64,000 nucleotides of DNA. Source: Brassica napus. Lineage: Eukaryota > Streptophyta > Magnoliopsida > Brassicales > Brassicaceae. The stretch is from positions 558,001 to 622,000 of the forward strand of contig NW_026014699.1 of NCBI RefSeq assembly GCF_020379485.1, in the 5' to 3' direction. Under the pieces are notes generated by a model. The model saw only the letters and a list, made by a program, of their open reading frames with translations, was not told where the DNA came from and ran no database searches. Every line of letters begins with the position of its first letter. Position 1 is the first letter of the stretch. The position numbers and the translations under genes were made by a program. This document shows positions 53,364 to 64,000 of the stretch, piece after piece.

Positions 53364-56300
53364 TTTATGTATCAAAATCAAGCTTCTTACATCGCGATTC
53401 ATCCTGGTTCTATTAGAATGACATGGAAACTTTTATATTCCCAAACAGGAAAACTGGGATCACCAGATTTGAAACTGGGATAGCTTCTTCATCCTAACTC
53501 CTATGAGATTTATTCAACTTCCTAGTGATTCTCCATTACTTTATGTATCAAAATCAAGCTTCTTACATCGTGATTCATCCTGGTTTGATTAGAATGACAA
53601 GGAAGCTGTCATATTCCCAAACAGGAAAACTGGGATCACCTGATTTGAAAGTGGGATAGCTTCTTCATCCTAACTCCTATGAGATTTATTCAACTTCCTA
53701 GTGATTCTCCATTACTTTATGTATCAAAATCAAGCTTCTTACATCACGATTCATCCTGGTTCTATTAGAATGACAAGGAAGCTGTCATATTCCCAAACAG
53801 GAAAACTGGGATCACCTGATTTGAAAGTGGGATAGCTTCTTCATCCTAACTCCTATGAGATTTATTCAACTTCCTAGTGATTCTCCATTACTTTATATAT
53901 CAAAATCAAGCTTCTTACATCGCGATTCATCCTGGTTTGATTAGAATGACAAAGAAGCTGTCATATTCCCAAACAGGAAAATTGGGATCACCTGATTTGA
54001 AAGTGGGATAGCTTCTTCATCCTAACTCCTATGAGATTTATTCAACTTCCTAGTGATTCTCCATTACTTTATGTATCAAAATCAAGCTTCTTACATCGCG
54101 ATTCATCCTGGTTTATTAGAATGACAAGGAAGCTGTCATATTCCCAAACAGGAAAACTGGGATCACCTGATTTGAAAGTGGGATAGCTTCTTCATCCTAA
54201 CTCCTATGAGATTTATTCAACTTCCTAGTGATTCTCCATTACTTTATGTATCAAAATCAAGCTTCTTACATCGCGATTCATCCTGGTTTGATTAGAATGA
54301 CAAAGAAGCTGTCATATTCCCAAACAGGAAAACTGGGATCACCTGATTTGAAAGTGGGATAGCTTCTTCATCCTAACTCCTATGAGATTTATTCAACTTC
54401 CTAGTGATTCTCCATTACTTTATGTATCAAAATCAAGCTTCTTACATCGCGATTCATCCTGGTTTGATTAGAATGACAAGGAAGCTGTCATATTCCCAAA
54501 CAGGAAAACTGGGATCACCTGATTTGAAAGTGGGATAGCTTCTTCATCCTAACTCCTATGAGATTTATTCAACTTCCTAATGATTCTCCATTACTTTATG
54601 TATCAAAATCAAGCTTCTTACATCGCGATTCATCCTGGTTTGATTAGAATGACAAGGAAGCTGTCATATTCCCAAACAGGAAAACTGGGATCACCTGATT
54701 TGAAAGTGGGATAGCTTCTTCATCCTAACTCCTATGAGATTTATTCAACTTCCTAATGGTTCTCCACTACTTTATGTATCCAATCAAGCTTCTTACATCG
54801 CGATTCATCCTGGTTTGATTAGAATGACAAAGAAGCTGTCATATTCCCAAACAGGAAAACTGGGATCACCTGATTTGAAAGTGGGATAGCTTCTTCATCC
54901 TAACTCCTATGAGATTTATTCAACTTCCTAGTGATTCTCCATTACTTTATGTATCAAAATCAAGCTTCTTACATCGCGATTCATCCTGGTTTGATTAGAA
55001 TGACAAGGAAGCTGTCATATTCCCAAACAGGAAAACTGGGATCACCTGATTTGAAAGTGGGATAGCTTCTTCATCCTAACTCCTATGAGATTTATTCAAC
55101 TTCCTAGTGATTCTCCACTACTTTATGTATCCAATTCAAGCTTCTTACATCACGATTCATCCTGGTTTGATTAGAATGACAAAGAAGCTGTCATATTCCC
55201 AAACAGGAAAACTGGGATCACCTGATTTGAAAGTGGGATAGCTTCTTCATCCTAACTCCTATGAGATTTATTCAACTTCCTAGTGATTCTCCATTACTTT
55301 ATGTATCAAAATCAAGCTTCTTACATCGCGATTCATCCTGGTTTGATTAGAATGACAAGGAAGCTGTCATATTCCCAAACAGGAAAACTGGGATCACCTG
55401 ATTTGAAAGTGGGATAGCTTCTTCATCCTAACTCCTATGAGATTTATTCAACTTCCTAGTGATTCTCCATTACTTTATGTATCAAAATCAAGCTTCTTAC
55501 ATCGCGATTCATCCTGGTTTGATTAGAATGACAAGGAAGCTGTCATATTCCCAAACAGGAAAACTGGGATCACCTGATTTGAAAGTGGGATAGCTTCTTC
55601 ATCCTAACTCCTATGAGATTTATTCAACTTCCTAATGATTCTCCACTACTTTATGTATCAAAATCAAGCTTCTTACATCGCGATTCATCCTGGTTTGATT
55701 AGAATGACAAAGAAGCTGTCATATTCCCAAACAGGAAAACTGGGATCACCTGATTTGAAAGTGGGATAGCTTCTTCATCCTAACTCCTATGAGATTTATT
55801 CAACTTCCTAGTGATTCTCCATTACTTTATGTATCAAAATCAAGCTTCTTACATCGCGATTCATCCTGGTTTGATTAGAATGACAAGGAAGCTGTCATAT
55901 TCCCAAACAGAAAACTGGGATCACCTGATTTGAAAGTGGGATAGCTTCTTCATCCTAACTCCTATGAGATTTATTCAACTTCCTAGTGATTCTCCATTAC
56001 TTTATGTATCAAAATCAAGCTTCTTACATCGCGATTCATCCTGGTTTGATTAGAATGACAAGGAAGCTGTCATATTCCCAAACAGGAAAACTGGGATCAC
56101 CTGATTTGAAAGTGGGATAGCTTCTTCATCCTAACTCCTATGAGATTTATTCAACTTCCTAGTGATTCTCCACTACTTTATGTATCAAAATCAAGCTTCT
56201 TACATCGCGATTCATCCTGGTTTGATTAGAATGACAAAGAAGCTGTCATATTCCCAAACAGGAAAACTGGGATCACCTGATTTGAAAGTGGGATAGCTTC

Positions 56301-59300
56301 TTCATCCTAACTCCTATGAGATTTATTCAACTTCCTAGTGATTCTCCACTACTTTATGTATCAATCAAGCTTCTTACATCGCGATTCATCCTGGTTTGAT
56401 TAGAATGACAAAGAAGCTGTCATATTCCCAAACAGGAAAACTGGGATCACCTGATTTGAAAGTGGGATAGCTTCTTCATCCTAACTCCTATGAGATTTAT
56501 TCAACTTCCTAGTGATTCTCCATTACTTTATGTATCAAAATCAAGCTTCTTACATCGCGATTCATCCTGGTTTGATTAGAATGACAAAGAAGCTGTCATA
56601 TTCCCAAACAGGAAAACTGGGATCACCTGATTTGAAAGTGGGATAGCTTCTTCATCCTAACTCCTATGAGATTTATTCAACTTCCTAGTGATTCTCCATT
56701 ACTTTATGTATCAAAATCAAGCTTCTTACATCGCGATTCATCCTGGTTTGATTAGAATGACAAGGAAGCTGTCATATTCCCAAACAGGAAAACTGGGATC
56801 ACCTGATTTGAAAGTGGGATAGCTTCTTCATCCTAACTCCTATGAGATTTATTCAACTTCCTAGTGATTCTCCATTACTTTATGTATCAAAATCAAGCTT
56901 CTTACATCGCGATTCATCCTGGTTTGATTAGAATGACAAAGAAGCTGTCATATTCCCAAACAGGAAAACTGGGATCACCTGATTTGAAAGTGGGATAGCT
57001 TCTTCATCCTAACTCCTATGAGATTTATTCAACTTCCTAGTGATTCTCCATTACTTTATGTATCAAAATCAAGCTTCTTACATCGCGATTCATCCTGGTT
57101 TGATTAGAATGACAAGGAAGCTGTCATATTCCCAAACATGAAACTGGGATCACCTGATTTGAAAGTGGGATAGCTTCTTCATCCTAACTCCTATGAGATT
57201 TATTCAACTTCCTAGTGATTCTCCATTACTTTATGTATCAAAATCAAGCTTCTTACATCGCGATTCATCCTGGTTTGATTAGAATGACAAGGAAGCTGTC
57301 ATATTCCCAAACAGGAAAACTGGGATCACCTGATTTGAAAGTGGGATAGCTTCTTCATCCTAACTCCTATGAGATTTATTCAACTTCCTAGTGATTCTCC
57401 ATTACTTTATGTATCAAAATCAAGCTTCTTACATCGCGATTCATCCTGTTTTGATTAGAATGACAAGGAAGCTGTCATATTCCCAAACAGGAAAACTGGG
57501 ATCACCTGATTTGAAAGTGGGATAGCTTCTTCATCCTAACTCCTATGAGATTTATTCAACTTCCTAGTGATTCTCCATTACTTTATATATCAAAATCAAG
57601 CTTCTTACATCGCGATTCATCCTGGTTTGATTAGAATGACAAAGAAGCTGTCATATTCCCAAACAGGAAAACTGGGATCACCTGATTTGAAAGTGGGATA
57701 GCTTCTTCATCCTAACTCCTATGAGATTTATTCAACTTCCTAGTGATTCTCCATTACTTTATGTATCAAAATCAAGCTTCTTACATCGCGATTCATCCTG
57801 GTTTGATTAGAATGACAAGGAAGCTGTCATATTCCCAAACAGGAAAACTGGGATCACCTGATTTGAAAGTGGGATAGCTTCTTCATCCTAACTCCTATGA
57901 GATTTATTCAACTTCCTAGTGATTCTCCATTACTTTATGTATCAAAATCAAGCTTCTTACATCGCGATTCATCCTGGTTTGATTAGAATGACAAGGAAGC
58001 TGTCATATTCCCAAACAGGAAAACTGGGATCACCTGATTTGAAAGTGGGATAGCTTCTTCATCCTAACTCCTATGAGATTTATTCAACTTCCTAGTGATT
58101 CTCCATTACTTTATGTATCAAAATCAAGCTTCTTACATCGCGATTCATCCTGGTTTGATTAGAATGACAAGGAAGCTGTCATATTCCCAAACAGGAAAAC
58201 TGGGATCACCTGATTTGAAAGTGGGATAGCTTCTTCATCCTAACTCCTATGAGATTTATTCAACTTCCTAGTGATTCTCCATTACTTTATATCAAAATCA
58301 AGCTTCTTACATCGCGATTCATCCTGGTTTGATTAGAATGACAAAGAAGCTGTCATATTCCCAAACAGGAAAACTGGGATCACCTGATTTGAAAGTGGGA
58401 TAGCTTCTTCATCCTAACTCCTATGAGATTTATTCAACTTCCTAGTGATTCTCCATTACTTTATGTATCAAAATCAAGCTTCTTACATCGCGATTCATCC
58501 TGGTTTGATTAGAATGACAAGGAAGCTGTCATATTCCCAAACAGGAAAACTGGGATCACCTGATTTGAAAGTGGGATAGCTTCTTCATCCTAACTCCTAT
58601 GAGATTTATTCAACTTCCTAGTGATTCTCCATTACTTTATGTATCAAAATCAAGCTTCTTACATCGCGATTCATCCTGGTTTGATTAGAATGACAAGGAA
58701 GCTGTCATATTCCCAAACAGGAAAACTGGGATCACCTGATTTGAAAGTGGGATAGCTTCTTCATCCTAACTCCTATGAGATTTATTCAACTTCCTAGTGA
58801 TTCTCCATTACTTTATGTATCAAAATCAAGCTTCTTACATCGCGATTCATCCTGGCTTTATTAGAATGACAAGGAAGCTGTCATATTCCCAAACAGGAAA
58901 ACTGGGATCACCTGATTTGAAAGTGGGATAGCTTCTTCATCCTAACTCCTATGAGATTTATTCAACTTCCTAGTGATTCTCCATTACTTTATATATCAAA
59001 ATCAAGCTTCTTACATCGCGATTCATCCTGGTTTGATTAGAATGACAAAGAAGCTGTCATATTCCCAAACAGGAAAACTGGGATCACCTGATTTGAAAGT
59101 GGGATAGCTTCTTCATCCTAACTCCTATGAGATTTATTCAACTTCCTAGTGATTCTCCATTACTTTATGTATCAAAATCAAGCTTCTTACATCGCGATTC
59201 ATCCTGGTTTGATTAGAATGACAAGGAAGCTGTCATATTCCCAAACAGGAAAACTGGGATCACCTGATTTGAAAGTGGGATAGCTTCTTCATCCTAACTC

Positions 59301-62300
59301 CTATGAGATTTATTCAACTTCCTAGTGATTCTCCATTACTTTATGTATCAAAATCAAGCTTCTTACATCGCGATTCATCCTGGTTTGATTAGAATGACAA
59401 AGAAGCTGTCATATTCCCAAACAGGAAAACTGGGATCACCTGATTTGAAAGTGGGATAGCTTCTTCATCCTAACTCCTATGAGATTTATTCAACTTCCTA
59501 GTGATTCTCCATTACTTTATGTATCAAAATCAAGCTTCTTACATCGCGATTCATCCTGGTTTGATTAGAATGACAAGGAAGCTGTCATATTCCCAAACAG
59601 GAAAACTGGGATCACCTGATTTGAAAGTGGGATAGCTTCTTCATCCTAACTCCTATGAGATTTATTCAACTTCCTAGTGATTCTCCACTACTTTATGTAT
59701 CAAAATCAAGCTTCTTACATCGCGATTCATCCTGGTTTGATTAGAATGACAAAGAAGCTGTCATATTCCCAAACAGGAAAACTGGGATCACCTGATTTGA
59801 AAGTGGGATAGCTTCTTCATCCTAACTCCTATGAGATTTATTCAACTTCCTAGTGATTCTCCATTACTTTATGTATCAAAATCAAGCTTCTTACATCGCG
59901 ATTCATCCTGTTTTGATTAGAATGACAAGGAAGCTGTCATATTCCCAAACAGAAAAACTGGGATCACCTGATTTGAAAGTGGGATAGCTTCTTCATCCTA
60001 ACTCCTATGAGATTTATTCAACTTCCTAGTGATTCTCCATTACTTTATGTATCAAAATCAAGCTTCTTACATCGCGATTCATCCTGGTTTGATTAGAATG
60101 ACAAGGAAGCTGTCATATTCCCAAACAGGAAAACTGGGATCACCTGATTTGAAAGTGGGATAGCTTCTTCATCCTAACTCCTATGAGATTTATTCAACTT
60201 CCTAGTGATTCTCCACTACTTTATGTATCAAAATCAAGCTTCTTACATCGCGATTCATCCTGGTTTGATTAGAATGACAAAGAAGCTGTCATATTCCCAA
60301 ACAGGAAAACTGGGATCACCTGATTTGAAAGTGGGATAGCTTCTTCATCCTAACTCCTATGAGATTTATTCAACTTCCTAATGGTTCTCCACTACTTTAT
60401 GTATCCAAATCAAGCTTCTTACATCGCGATTCATCCTGGTTTGATTAGAATGACAAAGAAGCTGTCATATTCCCAAACAGGAAAATTGGGATCACCTGAT
60501 TTGAAAGTGGGATAGCTTCTTCATCCTAACTCCTATGAGATTTATTCAACTTCCTAGTGATTCTCCATTACTTTATATATCAAAATCAAGCTTCTTACAT
60601 CGCGATTCATCCTGGTTTGATTAGAATGACAAAGAAGCTTTCATATTCCCAAACAGGAAAATTGGGATCACCTGATTTGAAAGTGGGATAGCTTCTTCAT
60701 CCTAACTCCTATGAGATTTATTCAACTTCCTAGTGATTCTCCATTACTTTATGTATCAAAATCAAGCTTCTTACATCGCGATTCATCCTGTTTTGATTAG
60801 AATGACAAGGAAGCTGTCATATTCCCAAACAGGAAAACTGGGATCACCTGATTTGAAAGTGGGATAGCTTCTTCATCCTAACTCCTATGAGATTTATTCA
60901 ACTTCCTAGTGATTCTCCATTACTTTATATATCAAAATCAAGCTTCTTACATCGCGATTCATCCTGGTTTGATTAGAATGACAAAGAAGCTGTCATATTC
61001 CCAAACAGGAAAACTGGGATCACCTGATTTGAAAGTGGGATAGCTTCTTCATCCTAACTCCTATGAGATTTATTCAACTTCCTAGTGATTCTCCATTACT
61101 TTATGTATCAAAATCAAGCTTCTTACATCGCGATTCATCCTGTTTTGATTAGAATGACAAGGAAGCTGTCATATTCCCAAACAGGAAACTGGGATCACCT
61201 GATTTGAAAGTGGGATAGCTTCTTCATCCTAACTCCTATGAGATTTATTCAACTTCCTAGTGATTCTCCATTACTTTATGTATCAAAATCAAGCTTCTTA
61301 CATCGTGATTCATCCTGGTTTGATTAGAATGACAAGGAAGCTGTCATATTCCCAAACAGGAAAACTGGGATCACCTGATTTGAAAGTGGGATAGCTTCTT
61401 CATCCTAACTCCTATGAGATTTATTCAACTTCCTAGTGATTCTCCATTACTTTATGTATCAAAATCAAGCTTCTTACATCGCGATTCATCCTGTTTTGAT
61501 TAGAATGACAAGGAAGCTGTCATATTCCCAAACAGGAAAACTGGGATCACCTGATTTGAAAGTGGGATAGCTTCTTCATCCTAACTCCTATGAGATTTAT
61601 TCAACTTCCTAGTGATTCTCCATTACTTTATATATCAAAATCAAGCTTCTTACATCGCGATTCATCCTGGTTTGATTAGAATGACAAAGAAGCTGTCATA
61701 TTCCCAAACAGGAAAACTGGGATCACCTGATTTGAAAGTGGGATAGCTTCTTCATCCTAACTCCTATGAAATTTATTCAACTTCCTAGTGATTCTCCATT
61801 ACTATATGTATCAAAATCAAGCTTCTTACATCGCGATTCATCCTGTTTTGATTAGAATGACAAGGAAGCTGTCATATTCCCAAACAGGAAAACTGGGATC
61901 ACCTGATTTGAAAGTGGGATAGCTTCTTCATCCTAACTCCTATGAGATTTATTCAACTTCCTAGTGATTCTCCATTACTTTATGTATCAAAATCAAGCTT
62001 CTTACATCGTGATTCATCCTGGTTTGATTAGAATGACAAGGAAGCTGTCATATTCCCAAACAGGAAAACTGGGATCACCTGATTTGAAAGTGAGATAGCT
62101 TCTTCATCCTAACTCCTATGAGATTTATTCAACTTCCTAGTGATTCTCCATTACTTTATGTATCAAAATCAAGCTTCTTACATCACGATTCATCCTGGTT
62201 TTATTAGAATGACAAGGAAACTGTTATATTCCCAAACAGGAAAACAGGGATCACCAGATTTGAAAGTGGGATAGCTTCTTCATCCTAACTCCTATGAGAT

Positions 62301-62380
62301 TTATTCAACTTCCTAGTGATTCTTTATTACTTTATATATCAAAATCAAGCTTCTTACATCGCGATTAATCCTGGTTTGAT
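53364..62380 (+). repeat. Centromeric 176-bp satellite array, about 51 monomers
   Basis: Same monomer and orientation as the array left of H; the two were one array before H inserted. Most monomers here are of the CTCCATTAC type. The first (53364-53480) is a diverged form (GGTTCTATTAG, CACCAGATTTG), and the last ones share an ordered set of variants with 46.8-48.5 kb. The array stops at 62380 at the edge of element I. Confidence 0.97.
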
Positions 62381-62381
62381 A

Positions 62382-63168
62382 TGATCATGGAAAGCACCAA
62401 GGACTGGAAGCATTAACCTGAACCTGAAGAGCTTGTAGCTGAGGATGCAACCTTGAAGAACATTTGGAAACAAGAAGAATACATTAGTCTTGGCCGAAGC
62501 TTGATCATCCAAGACACCTTAACCATCATTCAAGCTACTCCACCTTCAAGCTGATCATCATCTAGGCAAGTAGCTTGTGTGTGCTCTTTTCCTAACCTTT
62601 GGTTTTGTCCCACTGGGTTTTCCAAAGGAAGGTTTTTAACGAGGCCACAAGTCTACTTCTCCTATCTCCTAGATGATTGATCTTGGTCTGTCCACATGAA
62701 GACCTTATCTTATATTTTAAGCTATGCTTATATGTTATTTAGTTTTCGAAACTCTTTTAAAATTTGAATAAGTCTTAGTCTTGTTTTTAGATTACCAAGG
62801 GAGCCTGTTCCCTTTAATGAATTCGAGAAGTGGAGCCTGTTCCAGCCTTCTCTATATAAGCTTGTAGCCATCTTCTTTTATCATTAAGCAATCTTTTATC
62901 AAAAACCCTTTTCTCTCTTCTCTCTTGTCTTGGACGAGTTGAAGTGTGTCTGGTGTGTAATATCCAGTCTGTTGGTGTGTAATATCCAACGCCCAAGGGC
63001 TTTAGAGAGGTGTGTCATATCCGATCTAAGCCTAGGAGTATCAAGAAGCATTTCCGCAGCCTCTTGTGTCACCATTCGATCCACATACCTTGAGAAGCTT
63101 GAGTCTTTTGATTCGTTTCTGCAAGGATTATCCCATCTGTTCCAGAGCATCATCCTAGGATCTCATCA
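62382..63168 (+). repeat. Element I 5' LTR (inferred limits)
   Basis: Limits inferred from the satellite break on the left, the primer site on the right, and matching ends TGAT ... ATCA. It contains the same CCCACTGGG hairpin (62594-62629, arms CCTTTGG / CCAAAGG, then GGTTTTTAACGAGG) that the other elements carry upstream of their polypurine tract, but here inside the LTR. It also has the repeated phrase GGTGTGTAATATCCA (two copies near 62950-62990). Confidence 0.65.
62852..62859 (+). promoter_or_regulatory. Putative TATA box of element I
   Basis: TCTCTATATAAGCTTG, about 310 bp before the primer site; TATATAAG is a close match to the plant TATA consensus. Confidence 0.6.
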
Positions 63169-63170
63169 AG

Positions 63171-63182
63171 TGGTATCAGAGC
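63171..63182 (+). other. Primer binding site of element I
   Basis: TGGTATCAGAGC, a 12-base complement to the 3' end of initiator tRNA-Met, followed by AACTCTGG, which does not extend the match. Confidence 0.75.
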
Positions 63183-63901
63183 AACTCTGGAAGGGAAGTG
63201 TTTGATTTTTCTCTCTGATTTTCGATTTGATCTCTTCATATTCTGTTGAGATTTTGATCGATTTGTGTTTCTATTGTTGAAATCTGTTAGATCTAAGTGT
63301 TTTTGATCACGAATCTGGTGAATTCTCTTCATATACTCTTTGATTTCGTGTTGATCTGTGTTCCTTGTGAAGAAATCTATCAAATTTGGGTTAATTAGAT
63401 CTTGTTTTGGGTATTAGACTGTTCGGATCCTTGTTTATCAAGTTATCCGATTGCTTGATCTGAATCTGTTTGTTGATTGCAGTCGATCTGTTCTTATTGT
63501 TTTAGATCTGTTCTTGCTTGATCTAAATCTCATCATCTGTTATCATATCATATCTGATCGTGTGTTGATTGATATTTTGAAACCTAATCCGTGTAGTGCA
63601 AGTTTGATTGATTTCGTTTTGATATTTTTGTTTTGAAAAATCTGTGCTTGAATCTGAAATCGAAATCTATCTCTCCATTTTTTTTGTTCTAGTTTCGAAA
63701 TCAATCTGATCTGATAGGCTTAAGATTTCAATTCTGTCTGATTAGTTTTGATCTCTTTTAAATCATTGGTTGAGTTTGAATTTGTTCTGAGAATTGTCTA
63801 AAGTTTTAAGCTTCAATTTGAATCTCTGATTTTGCAAATTGTTTTTTTGTTTTCTCTGTAGAACTATTTACTGGCTTAGTCTTTCTCTTGTCTCAGGTAC
63901 C
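63183..63901 (+). other. Long T-rich leader of element I
   Basis: About 720 bp, rich in T and in GATCTG/GATTTG words, with no convincing open frame. A polypyrimidine stretch and AG occur close to the start codon (TTTTCTCTGTAG, TCTTGTCTCAG), so a leader intron is possible but unproven. Confidence 0.5.
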
Positions 63902-64000
63902 ATGGCAGGAGATCAAAAAGGAGAACTCAGCAAGAAAGAAAAGCTTTTTCTTGAAGAATTCACAGCCAGTATGGATAAAGCCTGCAAAGATCAATTGAGA
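63902..64000 (+). CDS. Start of element I gag (33 codons, runs off the window)
   Basis: The ATG at 63902 is in good context (GGTACCATGG) and opens a frame of MAGDQKGELSKKEKLFL... with no stop to the window end. It is charged and helical in character, as expected for a gag N-terminus, but too short to assign to copia or gypsy. The call rests mainly on its place after the LTR, primer site and leader. Confidence 0.5.
   Translation, partial: MAGDQKGELSKKEKLFLEEFTASMDKACKDQLR

Larger units (their letters stand above)
62382..64000 (+). mobile_element. Element I: 5' end of another LTR retrotransposon
   Basis: Probable 787-bp LTR (62382-63168, TGATCATGG ... CTCATCA), a 2-base gap, a primer site, a long leader and the start of an open frame at 63902. 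The left edge is a sharp break in a satellite monomer (TGGTTTGAT then A/TGATCATGG). The right LTR is outside the window, so neither the LTR length nor a target duplication (TGATA would be expected) can be confirmed. Family not assigned. Confidence 0.75.

Noticed and set aside
38623..62380. Regular repeats that might be taken for a CRISPR array
   Set aside because: The whole 176-bp unit repeats with no unique spacers, there are no cas genes, and the context is a plant centromere.
62814..63636. Several open frames of 60-91 codons on both strands in the right end
   Set aside because: They fall in the LTR and T-rich leader of element I, overlap each other and show no domain.

Overview
This window is plant centromeric DNA, almost certainly from Brassica (A or C genome type). 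About 20 kb of it is a head-to-tail 176-bp tandem satellite with one HindIII site (AAGCTT) per monomer, which I recognise as the Brassica centromeric satellite (CentBr/CentBo class). Nearly everything else is LTR retrotransposon, mostly Ty1/copia, inserted into the satellite or into one another. I see no host gene, rRNA, tRNA or CRISPR array.

Layout. 1-20,027 is a four-deep nest: element B (minus strand, only its 5' LTR and the start of gag) sits in satellite; element A (plus, starts just left of the window) lies in B's gag; element D (plus, intact 1,518-aa polyprotein) lies in A's reverse transcriptase; element G (minus, non-coding, 6.1 kb) lies in D's 3' untranslated region. After a 132-bp satellite scrap comes element C (20,160-31,790), split by element E (minus, a near copy of D). 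Satellite 31,791-32,796 is followed by element F (32,797-38,622, intact), 10.0 kb of satellite, element H (48,631-53,363, non-coding), 9.0 kb of satellite, and the 5' end of element I (62,382 to the window end). I could read exact 5-bp target duplications for C, D, E, F, G and H.

The coding elements carry gag, aspartic protease, integrase, reverse transcriptase and RNase H in one frame; integrase before reverse transcriptase is the Ty1/copia order. A and C are coding-competent apart from the insertions that split them (and, in A, a 490-bp inverted self-duplication). D, E and F have uninterrupted frames. The LTR pairs are identical or nearly so, so most insertions are very recent, and G and H probably depend on proteins from the autonomous elements.

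Most notable: (1) a two-hairpin RNA module next to the polypurine tract, with compensatory base changes between families and present in both non-coding elements; (2) clusters of CGTAC boxes at about 10-bp spacing in the LTRs of all the copia families that encode proteins; (3) TG...TA rather than TG...CA LTR ends; (4) a former 490-bp inverted repeat with a 220-bp loop in element A that could have made double-stranded RNA; (5) block structure within the satellite, namely a local three-monomer period and a roughly 52-monomer offset duplication.
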